Positions 8,258-16,971 of a stretch of DNA of 64,000 bases are shown piece after piece. The notes beneath the pieces are model-generated. The model did not search any database. It was not told the DNA's origin and saw nothing but the letters and a program-made list of their open reading frames with translations. Each line of letters opens with the position of its first letter. Within the stretch, counting starts at the first letter, position 1. The stretch is from Allobacillus salarius. Lineage in GTDB: Bacteria; Bacillota; Bacilli; Bacillales; Alkalibacillaceae. The position numbers and the translations under genes are program-made. Where the stretch lies: contig NZ_VMHE01000004.1 in NCBI RefSeq assembly GCF_007559425.1, positions 81,803 through 145,802 of the forward strand, read 5' to 3'.

Positions 8258-8725
8258 TTAGGATTGTTCAGGAGCTGAAGGTGGCGGCCCTTGTTGATCC
8301 TTGGATTGATGACTGTTCTGGTGTCCACCTTGATTTTGAATAAAGCTTTTTATATAATCAGCAGCCATTGGTGCCAATTCAAGGAGCTTCTCCATTAAAT
8401 GGGTTTGGTCATTCATATGAACCATTTGAATATCACCAGGCCTAACAATCAGAAATGCAATTGGTGTAATGGACACGCCGCCACCTGCTCCACCTCCGAA
8501 TGGTAAAGATTGAGACGATGAATCTGAATCACTCGAGCCTGAGGAATTGTCAAACTCACTTCCACCTGAAGCAAAACCGAATCCCACTTTTGAAACAGGT
8601 AAAATAATCGTTGTCTTGTCAGGTGTTTCAATCGGATCGCCAATAATCGTATCTACATCGACCATATCTTTAATACTGTCCAACGCTGTTGTCATCAAAT
8701 CCTGAATCGGATGTTCCTCACTCAT
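8258..8725 (-). CDS. ytfJ: Sporulation protein YtfJ, GerW family
   Basis: A 155-residue protein. Residues 1-100 carry the family core (HPIQDLMTTALDSIKDMVDVDTIIGDPI, then KVGFGFASGGSEF). A Ser/Gly-rich linker, a GGGAGGGVSITPIAF segment and a Gln/Pro-rich tail follow. GerW of Streptomyces and YtfJ of Bacillus are needed for normal spore formation or germination. The start at MSEEHP (8725) fits GGTGGACAAAT and the family; the longer frame start does not. It overlaps the end of ytfI by 8 bp, indicating translational coupling. Confidence 0.92.
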   Translation of the reverse strand: MSEEHPIQDLMTTALDSIKDMVDVDTIIGDPIETPDKTTIILPVSKVGFGFASGGSEFDNSSGSSDSDSSSQSLPFGGGAGGGVSITPIAFLIVRPGDIQMVHMNDQTHLMEKLLELAPMAADYIKSFIQNQGGHQNSHQSKDQQGPPPSAPEQS

Positions 8726-9299
8726 ATTTGTCCACCTCATTAACAATCGATTTCAATTTTCTTAAGTTACCTATAATGTGACCGAGAGGAGCAAAGAATA
8801 TGCAAGAGAAGTTCGTTTCGAATTCTGGTTGTTGAAAATTAGGTTCGATATGGATTTCTGGCTTAGCCGAGGATTTTACACATCGATTGACACTATGGAA
8901 AAGGGCGTATTTGACCGAATAACCGATCCCATAAAGGATAGCCGTTTCATTTGCGTTTTTTAAACCATATACAGTTTTCCATTTAAACTCATTCATTACC
9001 GATGAAGCGGCTATTTCCATTAATTGCTCGTATGCTTTTCGATAATGATCATAATGAAGCGTCTTTTGTTTTTGATAATTGTTCAACCGGATTGCTAATT
9101 GGTCCAGCAATTGCTCACCTTGTGGAAGGTTGATCGTCTTTTCGTAATTCGCGAACAACACTGTAATGGTTATGTTGGCAGCTTTTTCATCCTCGGAATA
9201 AACGAGTCGTAGAGATATCACAACATGTTTATGTAATAGCCATAAAATAAATAAAAAAAGAATTATCGTGAAAACTCCTAACCCAATCCAAAAACCCAT
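8718..9299 (-). CDS. ytfI: DUF2953 membrane-anchored protein YtfI
   Basis: A 193-residue protein. Residues 3-22 form one transmembrane helix (GLGVFTIILFLFILWLLH) and the rest is soluble, matching DUF2953. No catalytic motif is visible. It is the first gene of a ytfI-ytfJ pair with an 8-bp overlap and has GGAGG 8 bases before the ATG. The same pair occurs in B. subtilis next to sporulation genes, so a sporulation-related role is inferred; biochemical function is unknown. Confidence 0.85.
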   Translation of the reverse strand: MGFWIGLGVFTIILFLFILWLLHKHVVISLRLVYSEDEKAANITITVLFANYEKTINLPQGEQLLDQLAIRLNNYQKQKTLHYDHYRKAYEQLMEIAASSVMNEFKWKTVYGLKNANETAILYGIGYSVKYALFHSVNRCVKSSAKPEIHIEPNFQQPEFETNFSCIFFAPLGHIIGNLRKLKSIVNEVDKYE

Positions 9300-9404
9300 C
9301 GGCTTTGCCTCCTCAAATACTTAGGATAATCCAATAGGAAGAAAACTATGCCAGCAAACATAGTCATATCAGTCTCTAACTCACTAAATCTGGCTCATAA
9401 CAGT

Positions 9405-9452
9405 AAAAAGCTGTTCCACAGCTTCAATAAATGAAACCGGGAACAGCTTTTA
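9405..9452 (-). terminator. Terminator of the SASP gene
   Basis: AAAAGCTGTTCC and GGAACAGCTTTT (plus-strand arms 9406-9417 and 9440-9451) pair perfectly, 20 bases past the SASP stop, followed by a T-run on the minus strand. Confidence 0.85.
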
Positions 9453-9471
9453 GTCAAACTTTTTTTACTAA

Positions 9472-9666
9472 TTATTTTCCATACATTTGTTGTTGAGCCT
9501 GTTGTACAAGACGTTTTGTGATTTCGCCTCCAACAGAACCGTTTGAACGAGATGTTGAATCTGGACCTAGCTGAACACCAAACTCTTGCGCGATTTCAAC
9601 TTTCATTTGGTCTAGAGCTGCTTGAACTCCAGGTACAACTAATTGGTTTGAGTTTTGGTTTGCCAT
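9472..9666 (-). CDS. Alpha/beta-type small acid-soluble spore protein
   Basis: A 64-residue DNA-binding spore protein that coats and protects forespore DNA. The GPR protease site lies at VEIAQEFG (23-30, cleavage within the Glu-Ile-Ala segment). The C-terminal signature [19 protein letters not shown] is intact. The ATG at 9666 was chosen because AGGAGGTGATAGGA precedes it; an upstream GTG overlaps the ribosome site. The gene sits between thiI and ytfI, the place of sspA in B. subtilis. SigG control is expected for the family, but no convincing -10/-35 pair at correct spacing was found. Confidence 0.95.
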   Translation of the reverse strand: MANQNSNQLVVPGVQAALDQMKVEIAQEFGVQLGPDSTSRSNGSVGGEITKRLVQQAQQQMYGK

Positions 9667-9778
9667 TCCTATCACCTCCTCGTTACCTATTGTGGTTCAA
9701 AGGAGGAAATCAATACTGTGTAAATCATGGAAATAAAGGTATGGATTAGGTATCGTTTAATCGTAAGATAATAACCTT

Positions 9779-10981
9779 TTAAAACAAGTCATTGTAAACG
9801 TCAGCTTTAGAAAACCGCGACCCTTCAAATTCTACCGTTTCCATACCATCGACAGCACGCTGTAACTCTTCAGTGAAATCAACATTTGATTCAAATGCAT
9901 TTACTTTTTCGCGACGTGGTTTCGTCTTCGGCTGTTTTGGTACAAAAATCGTACAACAATCTTCATATGGACGAATTGAGATCTCATACGTATCAATTTC
10001 CTTTGAAATATCGATAATATCTAATTTATCCATCGAGATTAGTGGCCTCAAAACTGGGTAATTTGTTACTTCATTGATGGTATGCATGCTTTCCATTGTC
10101 TGACTCGCAACTTGGCCAAGACTTTCACCGGTAATCATTGATAAAATATCACGCTTTTCCGCGACCATTTCACTAATTCGAAGCATCATCCGACGCATAA
10201 TTGTCATTCCGTAATTTTCGGGCATTTCTTTATGAATTTTTTGCTGAACTTCTGTAAATGGAATGATATGAAGTGTGATTTTCCCGCCGAAACGCGTTAA
10301 TTTTTCGGCTAAATCTTCAACTTTTTGACGCGCACGTTCACTTGTGAACGGTGGCGAATGAAAATGAATCGCTTCAAGCTCAACGCCCCGCTTCATCGCT
10401 AGATAACCAGCAACAGGGCTATCGATTCCTCCTGACATTAACAATAAGCTCTTGCCGGCTGTACCGACAGGCATACCGCCTTTACCAGCAGTTTTTGACG
10501 ATGTAATATACGTTGCATCTTTTCTTATTTCGACTCGTACTTCAACATCGGGTTTGTGAACATTAACCACCCATCCTTCAGTATTACTGAGTAGATGGCC
10601 ACCGAGAATTTGATTCATCTCTTGTGATGAAATTGGAAAACTTTTATTCGGTCGCTTTGTTGTCACTTTAAATGTTTGGCCGGATTCTTTTTCAAGTGCA
10701 GCCAAGGCAGCTTCTTTAATCGCTTCTTTTTCATTTTCAACTTTCAACGCTAAGCTAAAAGAGTGGATACCGAAAACTTGTTTACATACATCACTGACAC
10801 CTTCAGCAGACTCACCGTTTAACAAAATATACATATGATCTCTTTTTGCTTGTATTTTCGTATTCGGAAAATCGATTAACGCTTTACGCATATTATTTTC
10901 CAACTTTTGAATAAAGTGCTTTTTATTTTTCCCTTTCAGCACTAACTCTCCGTATCGTATTAATAAATGATTATATTCCAT
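9779..10981 (-). CDS. thiI: tRNA 4-thiouridine synthase ThiI
   Basis: A 400-residue enzyme that adenylates U8 of tRNA and inserts sulfur to make 4-thiouridine; it can also serve thiazole synthesis in some bacteria. Order: N-terminal ferredoxin-like domain (1-60), THUMP (60-165) and a PP-loop ATP pyrophosphatase domain with SGGIDSPVAG at 183-192. There is no C-terminal rhodanese domain, as usual in Bacillus, so sulfur is taken directly from the desulfurase. It starts 4 bp after the stop of the cysteine desulfurase gene, matching the dedicated NifZ-ThiI pair known in B. subtilis. Confidence 0.96.
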   Translation of the reverse strand: MEYNHLLIRYGELVLKGKNKKHFIQKLENNMRKALIDFPNTKIQAKRDHMYILLNGESAEGVSDVCKQVFGIHSFSLALKVENEKEAIKEAALAALEKESGQTFKVTTKRPNKSFPISSQEMNQILGGHLLSNTEGWVVNVHKPDVEVRVEIRKDATYITSSKTAGKGGMPVGTAGKSLLLMSGGIDSPVAGYLAMKRGVELEAIHFHSPPFTSERARQKVEDLAEKLTRFGGKITLHIIPFTEVQQKIHKEMPENYGMTIMRRMMLRISEMVAEKRDILSMITGESLGQVASQTMESMHTINEVTNYPVLRPLISMDKLDIIDISKEIDTYEISIRPYEDCCTIFVPKQPKTKPRREKVNAFESNVDFTEELQRAVDGMETVEFEGSRFSKADVYNDLF

Positions 10982-10985
10982 AAAA

Positions 10986-12122
10986 TTACCCCATTAATTT
11001 TTCAATATTTTTTATTTTTTCATGTAAAACAACGAGAAACGTCTCAATATCTTCTTTTGACTGGTTCATATGCATACTAACACGAATGGCAGCAGCCGTC
11101 TCTTTTGTATCAAAACCACAGGCTAAAAGTACATGACTTGGTTCATTTTGTTTGGATGAGCAAGCTGACTTAGTCGAAACCATAACTCCTTCCTCGCCTA
11201 ACGCATGGATGAGTACTTCTGGTTTGAACTTTAACACAGAAAAGTTCAAGATGTTGGCGATGGCATCGTCTGGCGAGTTAATACGCACACTAGGAATATC
11301 TTTCAAACGACTCCGTAATATTTGATTCAATGTTGTAATGGTTGGATAATTCTTTTTCTGTTCTAACGCTAAGCGCATCGCTTTTGCCAGTGACACGGCA
11401 CCCGCTGGATTTTCAGTTCCAGGACGAAGGGTATCTTGCTGACCGCCACCATATAGCAATGGCTGTAATGTTAAACCTCTTCGTTTCAATAATAAACCTG
11501 TACCTTTTAACCCATGAATTTTATGTCCGGAAATCGATATTAAATCAATACCTTCATGCCAGTAAGGAAGCGAAACCTTTCCAAAACCTTGTACATGATC
11601 AACATGAAAATGTGTGGTTGGCCATTCTTTCAGCAATTCTGCTACCTGCTCGATTGGCTGAATGCTTCCAATTTCGTTATTCACGTGCATGAGTGTAACT
11701 AATATCGTATCTTTACGAATCGATTGTCTTAACTCATCAACCGAGATCTTCCCCGTCTTATTAACAGGAAGATAGGTGACCTGGAACCCTTCTCGTTCTA
11801 GTTGCTGACATGTTTCTAAAACAGATGGATGTTCGATTGTTGACGTAATAATATGGTTCCCTCGTTTTTTATGTGCATAAGCAATTCCTTGAATGGCCAT
11901 ATTATTGCTTTCTGTGCCACCAGACGTGAAATAGACTTCTCTTTCATGAATCCCCAGTAACGAAGCGATTTGCTTCCGTGATTCGCTCACCAATTTTTCG
12001 ACTTCTCCTCCAGCGATGTGTATAGACGAAGGATTAGCAAAAAAATCGGTCGCCACTTTTGTATAGGATTGAACGACAGAATCATCTGGTTTTGTCGTTG
12101 CACTATTGTCTAAATAAATCAT
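10986..12122 (-). CDS. nifZ: Cysteine desulfurase, NifZ type (sulfur donor for ThiI)
   Basis: A 378-residue PLP enzyme of aminotransferase class V (NifS/IscS). The PLP lysine is Lys201 (SISGHKIHG) and the active-site cysteine is Cys321 (STKSACSSKQ). The DNSATTKP N-terminus is typical. The direct 4-bp junction with thiI points to tRNA thiolation rather than general Fe-S assembly. It was distinguished from SufS by the context and by the IscS-like HxH/SGHKIHG signature. Names for this gene vary between nifZ and iscS2. Confidence 0.94.
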   Translation of the reverse strand: MIYLDNSATTKPDDSVVQSYTKVATDFFANPSSIHIAGGEVEKLVSESRKQIASLLGIHEREVYFTSGGTESNNMAIQGIAYAHKKRGNHIITSTIEHPSVLETCQQLEREGFQVTYLPVNKTGKISVDELRQSIRKDTILVTLMHVNNEIGSIQPIEQVAELLKEWPTTHFHVDHVQGFGKVSLPYWHEGIDLISISGHKIHGLKGTGLLLKRRGLTLQPLLYGGGQQDTLRPGTENPAGAVSLAKAMRLALEQKKNYPTITTLNQILRSRLKDIPSVRINSPDDAIANILNFSVLKFKPEVLIHALGEEGVMVSTKSACSSKQNEPSHVLLACGFDTKETAAAIRVSMHMNQSKEDIETFLVVLHEKIKNIEKLMG

Positions 12123-12249
12123 CTTCCGTACTCCTTTAAAAACTCAACGTTATTTCCACCTTAGTATATTAACAAAAACTCACCGATTAACAAGACTGAC
12201 TACTAAGAAAATCGATAAAAAGTTAAACGATTACTTAGGTGTCAATTCC

Positions 12250-12289
12250 AAAAAAAGAAGCGTTCCTCATGAAGAAGGAACGGCTTCTT
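12250..12289 (-). terminator. Terminator overlapping the stop of the 106-aa gene
   Basis: On the minus strand AAGAAGCCGTTCC and GGAACGCTTCTT pair with one bulge and are followed by T(6). The hairpin includes the TGA stop codon of the gene at 12267. Confidence 0.75.
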
Positions 12290-12587
12290 GTTCAATCTCT
12301 AACCAATGTAACAGCTCATCGATCGGTACGCCATCAGTGAATTGTTGTTTTTTATCGTATTGATCGACTGTTTTATTCGATGTTGATTCATTTTGACCTT
12401 GAGCGGTAACAACTGATTCACTTTCAATCAGTGATACATATTCTTTTTCCGATATATTCGTTTCAGCTGTCTCATTCAAAAATGAAACTTGTATAACATC
12501 ATCATTCATATTCAATAAAACAAGCAAGACAACTGACCATGTCAGTACACAGGCAACACTGCTAATGATTACAAAACGTTTCCCCAT
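12267..12587 (-). CDS. Hypothetical small membrane-anchored protein
   Basis: A 106-residue protein that I do not recognise. Residues 5-27 form a hydrophobic helix after MGKR, suggesting a single N-terminal membrane anchor with the rest outside the cytoplasm. The outer part is polar and Glu/Ser/Gln-rich, ending with a short predicted helix (PIDELLHWLEIEQEA). It begins 15 bp after the ezrA stop on the same strand and ends in a terminator, so it is probably the distal gene of an ezrA transcript. That hints at an envelope or division link, but no motif supports a function. A GGAGCGTGAACA ribosome site precedes the ATG. Confidence 0.7.
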   Translation of the reverse strand: MGKRFVIISSVACVLTWSVVLLVLLNMNDDVIQVSFLNETAETNISEKEYVSLIESESVVTAQGQNESTSNKTVDQYDKKQQFTDGVPIDELLHWLEIEQEAVPSS

Positions 12588-12602
12588 TGTTCACGCTCCT
12601 AT

Positions 12603-14306
12603 TTAAGAAACCGATGACTCTTCTGCTCCGACGAATTCTTCAATTCGTTTCAACGCACCAGGTTCAATTTCTTCTAAAGACTGACCGGCTTTTTCCAATG
12701 CGCGTTCATATTCATAATCGAGGAAGTCCGCTTCTGCTTCTGCGATATTCGCAGCTAAAATCGGGTATTGACTGCGGTACCGATTCGCATATTGAATCAC
12801 TCGTTCAGCAAGTGTTGCTTGTTCAATAAGTAAGTCAGTTTGCTCAACCGCTTTTTTAACACATTTTTCCGCTTCATTCAATAATTCAGCAGCTTTATCC
12901 ATATCGAGTGGTTGCTCTTCAATATTTTCATGCCCTTTTTCGATCAGCTCTCGTGCTTGGTTCACAAGTTCGACTAAATAATTTGGCACGCCAGGCAAAT
13001 TGTGTTTGTGCAATTTTTGTTTAACGACAAGAATTTGATGTTTCAGTTCTGATATTTGATCTCTAGCCTCAAGTTCGTCTTTTCTCAGATTGTGAAGGTA
13101 ATGATCAAATGCTTGTTGTGGCTCTTGCCATGCTTCATACTGCGTGAACCATTGTTCAATTGACGTCCGGACCGTTGAAAATGGTTTGTTTTCGTCTTCG
13201 AGGGTTTGATTAATTTCAACAGCTGCTCGATCTAATTCATTGATTAATTGTTCAAGTTCTTTTTGTTTTTCTTGCTTTTCGCTATTCAAATGATAATTCT
13301 CTTGCACTGCAGCAACATTTTCTTTTGTGATCTCAAATGTTTCCTTAGCTTGCTGTAATTGTTCATCCATTTTCGGAATATGTTCTACTACGTATTTTTT
13401 GTCCATTGCTTCTTTTTCAAGATCATCGTAGATTTCTTTAATTCTGGATTCTACTTCGGCTAATTTTTCACTGACTCCATCGTCATTTCCTTGGTTCAAT
13501 TGCTCAATTAAAGCAAGTAACGTTTCATGTAATAAATTAACTTCTTTATCGACACCGAGGTGTTGGATTCGGAAGCCTTCATCTCTCATTTCACGCAAGC
13601 CGTTTTGCAAGTGATCCAACTCTTCCGGAAGGGACTGTTTACATGCTCTATACAACTCAGGAAACTCATTAGATTTCCGTTCAATCTCATTTAAACGAGC
13701 CTGCAAGTCATGGACCAATGATTGAGCTTCAGTATAATTACCCTCGTCACTCAACTCTTCAAATCGAGCCAACTCAGCTTCGATTTCATCTAACTCAACT
13801 TCAAAGACGACTTCTGCTTTACCGAGTTGATAGCCGTTTTCCAACACTTTTTTACGAACTTCTTTAATTCGTGGATTTACCTTTTTTGCTTCTTCTCTAC
13901 TGTTTTGTTCGGAATGAAGCAACCGTTCCACTTCTGCAAAAATGTCATCAATTGTATGTTCAACTTGATTTAACGTTTCTTCAGCGGATTGTAATACGAG
14001 GAATGCTTTTCGGAATCGATATTTCTCAGCAGCTTCCTCTGAAGCGAGTAATTGATCTTCTAACGAGCCAAATGTTTGATGATTGATTTCATCCCATTCT
14101 TCCCGCCAGGATTCAAACAGCTCCTCTGTTTCACCAGATAGATTGAGGTGCCTGATTTTACCCAATTCTTCCGCTACTCGACGATTCATCAAATAGACTT
14201 TCTTTTCCTCTAATGCATCTACACGTTGGTATACCTTCCGCCTCATAAAAACACCAACCGAAATAAATGCAACAATGATGATTAAAATTGTTAAAATCAG
14301 TTCCAT
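12603..14306 (-). CDS. ezrA: Septation ring formation regulator EzrA
   Basis: A 567-residue membrane protein that restrains FtsZ ring assembly at inappropriate places and links FtsZ with wall synthesis. One N-terminal transmembrane helix (2-20, ELILTILIIIVAFISVGVF) is followed by about 540 residues of spectrin-like coiled-coil repeats rich in Glu, Lys, Gln and Leu. Length and layout match the family (562 in B. subtilis). It is followed at 15 bp by a small membrane protein gene. The refZ-like division regulator lies next door on the same strand, as in B. subtilis. Confidence 0.94.
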   Translation of the reverse strand: MELILTILIIIVAFISVGVFMRRKVYQRVDALEEKKVYLMNRRVAEELGKIRHLNLSGETEELFESWREEWDEINHQTFGSLEDQLLASEEAAEKYRFRKAFLVLQSAEETLNQVEHTIDDIFAEVERLLHSEQNSREEAKKVNPRIKEVRKKVLENGYQLGKAEVVFEVELDEIEAELARFEELSDEGNYTEAQSLVHDLQARLNEIERKSNEFPELYRACKQSLPEELDHLQNGLREMRDEGFRIQHLGVDKEVNLLHETLLALIEQLNQGNDDGVSEKLAEVESRIKEIYDDLEKEAMDKKYVVEHIPKMDEQLQQAKETFEITKENVAAVQENYHLNSEKQEKQKELEQLINELDRAAVEINQTLEDENKPFSTVRTSIEQWFTQYEAWQEPQQAFDHYLHNLRKDELEARDQISELKHQILVVKQKLHKHNLPGVPNYLVELVNQARELIEKGHENIEEQPLDMDKAAELLNEAEKCVKKAVEQTDLLIEQATLAERVIQYANRYRSQYPILAANIAEAEADFLDYEYERALEKAGQSLEEIEPGALKRIEEFVGAEESSVS

Positions 14307-14428
14307 CAGAAGCCCTCCAACCTCACGACTCGTGAATCCTATCTTTATTTCTATATGATAGCATGTTTAAACAATAATTGGCTAAAATTTTAAGCATTTT
14401 ATATAAAAACTTACCCGTTTATCGGTTT

Positions 14429-15037
14429 TTATGTCGAATGTTCGGATAACGGCAGCCATTTTTTGAATGTTTCAATGTATGCTCGGATAAATGATTGACT
14501 ACTTTGGTCCCATGCATACCCCTTTTGCCAATCATTTGCATACATGAACGGCGCATTCAGTAAACTTTTTAATTGAATATGTAAGGCGTCTTTTGAAGCC
14601 CCTTTTAATTCCAATACATTTGCCACTGTATTCACCATTTCATTCATTAAATATCGTTCTTTTGCGACATAAGTAGAAAACATTTCTCTAATGAAAATAT
14701 TATCTAGCGATAATTCACGTTGAATAAAACAAGTAAATTGAAAGTTCTCATACTTATATTGTATAATTTCTTCAATTACATTCAAAATACGTTCTGCTGG
14801 CTGATCATCTTGGCGATCTTCAAGTAAATTTTCGACTAACTCTAAATAGCGTTCATAATAGTCGACAGTCATCGTTTCAAGTAATCCTTGTTTATTTTTA
14901 AAATAATAACTGATCAAAGAAACATTGACATTTGCTCGCGCTGTGATTGCTCGAATTGATGTCCCTTTAAAGCCATTATAGTAGAATAATTCTGCAGCAG
15001 ATTCCATTATTTTCTCTCTAGAACTTTTCTCTGACAT
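14429..15037 (-). CDS. refZ: TetR-family regulator RefZ (FtsZ regulator)
   Basis: A 202-residue TetR protein. The DNA-binding domain spans 5-55 (EKIMESAAELFYYNGFKGTS with recognition segment VNVSLISYYFKNKQGL). The C-terminal part has QRELSLDNIFIREMFSTYVAKERYLM, which closely follows the known RefZ pattern. RefZ binds chromosomal motifs and shifts FtsZ ring assembly during early sporulation. The position between ezrA and ytsP matches yttP (refZ) of B. subtilis. It is divergent from ytsP, with a palindrome in between (15061-15074) that could be its operator. Confidence 0.82.
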   Translation of the reverse strand: MSEKSSREKIMESAAELFYYNGFKGTSIRAITARANVNVSLISYYFKNKQGLLETMTVDYYERYLELVENLLEDRQDDQPAERILNVIEEIIQYKYENFQFTCFIQRELSLDNIFIREMFSTYVAKERYLMNEMVNTVANVLELKGASKDALHIQLKSLLNAPFMYANDWQKGYAWDQSSQSFIRAYIETFKKWLPLSEHST

Positions 15038-15060
15038 GAAATCACCTCATATTATTATAC

Positions 15061-15074
15061 CATTCGATAGAATG
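15061..15074. promoter_or_regulatory. Palindrome between refZ and ytsP, possible operator
   Basis: CATTCGATAGAATG has perfect CATTC/GAATG arms around GATA, in the 92-bp divergent gap. TetR regulators often bind such palindromes near their own gene; no binding evidence can be drawn from sequence alone. Confidence 0.35.
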
Positions 15075-15129
15075 ATTGAAAAACCTTCTCATTTATTTCG
15101 GGAGATTACGACAAAAAGGAGAATTACAT

Positions 15130-15612
15130 ATGTTTGAAACAATTTCTTATAACGGAACGAAAGAAGAAAATTATCAACTACTGATTAAGCAACTTGCTAG
15201 TTTATTGGAAGGTGAAAAAGATGTCATCGCCAATTTATCCAACGCAAGTGCGCTACTGAATCAGTTTTTGGATGAAGTGAACTGGGTCGGATTTTATATT
15301 ATGAGAGATTATGAATTAGTTCTCGGGCCGTTTCAAGGACTTCCTGCCTGTGTTCGGATTGCAGATGGTAAAGGTGTTTGTGGAACAGCCTCCCAGACTA
15401 GAAAAACACAATTGGTAGCTGATGTGAATCAGTTCCCAGGTCATATTGCGTGTGATGCCAGAAGCCAGTCCGAAATTGTTGTTCCGATTATTATAAAGGA
15501 CGAGGTATACGGCGTATTAGATATTGACAGTCCAATTAAAAATCGTTTTGATGAAATAGATCAAAAATATCTCGAAGAATTCGTCAATACACTCATCCCT
15601 TTTATAGATTAA
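15130..15612 (+). CDS. ytsP: Free methionine-(R)-sulfoxide reductase, GAF domain (YtsP)
   Basis: A 160-residue single GAF domain that reduces free L-methionine-(R)-sulfoxide. The three conserved cysteines are present: Cys74 (LPACVRI), Cys84 (KGVCGTA) and Cys108 (GHIACDARSQSE). The ATG at 15130 was chosen over the longer upstream frame because AAAAGGAG lies 8-9 bases before it and the family starts there. It lies upstream of rpsD as in B. subtilis, but rpsD has its own strong promoter just after this stop. Confidence 0.92.
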   Translation: MFETISYNGTKEENYQLLIKQLASLLEGEKDVIANLSNASALLNQFLDEVNWVGFYIMRDYELVLGPFQGLPACVRIADGKGVCGTASQTRKTQLVADVNQFPGHIACDARSQSEIVVPIIIKDEVYGVLDIDSPIKNRFDEIDQKYLEEFVNTLIPFID

Positions 15613-15630
15613 ACTTTCTAGTAAATATCC

Positions 15631-15659
15631 TTGACGGTAATAGGTATTACGCTTATAAT
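15631..15659 (+). promoter_or_regulatory. SigA promoter of rpsD
   Basis: TTGACG (15631-15636), a 17-bp spacer and TATAAT (15654-15659) make a near-consensus promoter. Transcription would start near 15666, leaving a leader of about 180 nt before rpsD. Confidence 0.9.
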
Positions 15660-15665
15660 GGTCTT

Positions 15666-15847
15666 TGTGTAAAATAAAGAGCAGCCTATGTGTACCAGCT
15701 ATGTTGTATTTTGTACCTCCAATGTGAGGTGTATCCCGTAACTCTCTGCTGCTGGAGCGAAGATACATGAAAGCAAAATACGCATGGTGACTGAGGGACA
15801 CACTGTTACTATTTTATGCAAATACAATATAAAAGGAGGAGAAGCTC
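15666..15847 (+). ncRNA. Structured rpsD leader, probable S4 autoregulatory RNA
   Basis: The 182-nt leader holds several nested helices that can be drawn by eye. GTATTTTG (15706-15713) pairs with CAAAATAC (15774-15781). ACCTC/GAGGT form a hairpin at 15715-15730. GTATC (15731-15735) pairs with GATAC (15762-15766), enclosing a CTC/GAG hairpin. Ribosomal protein S4 represses rpsD through a leader RNA in B. subtilis, so this is the likely function. AAAGGAGGAG just before the GTG would be the controlled ribosome site. No intrinsic terminator is evident, which favours translational control. Confidence 0.7.
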
Positions 15848-16450
15848 GTGTCACGATTCACAGGCTCTCTCTGGAAAAAATCCAGACGTTACGGTATTTC
15901 TTTAACCGGAACTGGAAAGGAATTGGAAAGACGTCCTTACGCACCAGGCCAACATGGTCCTACACAGCGTAAAAAGCTTTCCGAGTATGGTTTACAGCTT
16001 CAAGAGAAGCAAAAACTACGTTATATGTTCGGAATTACTGAACGTCAATTCCGCAACACGTTTGTTATTGCAGGTAACATGAAAGGTGTTCATGGTGAGA
16101 ACTTCTTGATCTTACTAGAATCTCGTTTGGATAACCTTGTTTACCGTGCTGGCTTTGCGCGCACACGCCGTCAAGCTCGTCAGCTTGTAAACCACGGTCA
16201 CATCACTGTAGATGGAAGCCGTCTTGATATTCCTTCCTACCGTGTGAAACCTGGTCAAGTTATTGGGTTGAAAGAAAAATCCCAAAACCTTGACATTATC
16301 GTTGAAGCAATCGAAGTAAATAACTTTGTACCAGAGTATTTAACTGTCGATGCTGACAAGAAAGAAGCTACCTTCAACCGCTACCCAGAGCGTGAAGAAA
16401 TGCCTTCTGAAATCAACGAAGCGCTAATCGTTGAGTACTACTCTCGTTAA
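15848..16450 (+). CDS. rpsD: 30S ribosomal protein S4
   Basis: A 200-residue primary 16S rRNA-binding protein that starts 30S assembly. The N-terminal domain has [36 protein letters not shown], cysteine-free (no zinc-binding motif). The S4 RNA-binding domain lies at about 90-155 ([30 protein letters not shown]). It uses a GTG start with AAAGGAGGAG 6 bases upstream. It is monocistronic, between its own leader and a terminator. Confidence 0.98.
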   Translation: MSRFTGSLWKKSRRYGISLTGTGKELERRPYAPGQHGPTQRKKLSEYGLQLQEKQKLRYMFGITERQFRNTFVIAGNMKGVHGENFLILLESRLDNLVYRAGFARTRRQARQLVNHGHITVDGSRLDIPSYRVKPGQVIGLKEKSQNLDIIVEAIEVNNFVPEYLTVDADKKEATFNRYPEREEMPSEINEALIVEYYSR

Positions 16451-16473
16451 TTAGCTTTAAAAACTTTGAACGA

Positions 16474-16513
16474 AAAACTCTCGAACTTTTAATAAAGTCC
16501 GAGAGTTTTTTAT
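16474..16513 (+). terminator. rpsD terminator
   Basis: AAACTCTCG and CGAGAGTTT pair around a 16-base loop and are followed by a T-run (TTTTTTAT). Confidence 0.9.
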
Positions 16514-16660
16514 ATTAAAAATGAATAAATTTTGCATTACAGTAGAATCATCCACCATGGACTCATTTGGTATTCGATTAACAAATTATCCCTATGACAT
16601 TAAATAACATCAACATCATAGGGATCATTGTCCTTCTGTTTATGTAATGGTATAAATTTT

Positions 16661-16849
16661 CTAGAGAAATAAATACCAACCAATAAATCCAAAAACGATA
16701 ATTAAAGGAATCAAAATAACATACATGACGGACAAACTAGAAAAACTTTTGTATAAATTATAATCTTTGTTTCCTTTATTACCAATCATGAAGGTAAATA
16801 TGAGTGCAATAATAGAAATAACCATTATGAGGAAAAGATAAAAGTACAT
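16661..16849 (-). CDS. Small two-helix membrane protein, unknown
   Basis: A 62-residue protein with two hydrophobic helices (about 3-22 and 41-61) joined by a basic, polar loop (GNKGNKDYNLYKSFSS). It is probably an integral membrane protein with the loop in the cytoplasm. Support for a real gene is the well-placed AGGGAGG 8 bases before the ATG and the clean hydrophobic pattern. No family was recognised. Such small proteins often modulate larger membrane complexes, but nothing here identifies a partner. Confidence 0.55.
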   Translation of the reverse strand: MYFYLFLIMVISIIALIFTFMIGNKGNKDYNLYKSFSSLSVMYVILIPLIIVFGFIGWYLFL

Positions 16850-16971
16850 CGATTGGCCTCCCTAAATGTCTTCTGTTTACTTTAATGATAACATATCTAT
16901 ATATTAATTGATGAGACCATTTTTTCATTTGTATGTCTTTTAATTAACAGAAGGTGACCCAACTAAACCGT

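Noticed and set aside
9676..9760. SigG promoter for the SASP gene
   Set aside because: CCATA and CACAGTA on the minus strand are 19 bp apart, outside the usual spacing; other pairs fit worse.
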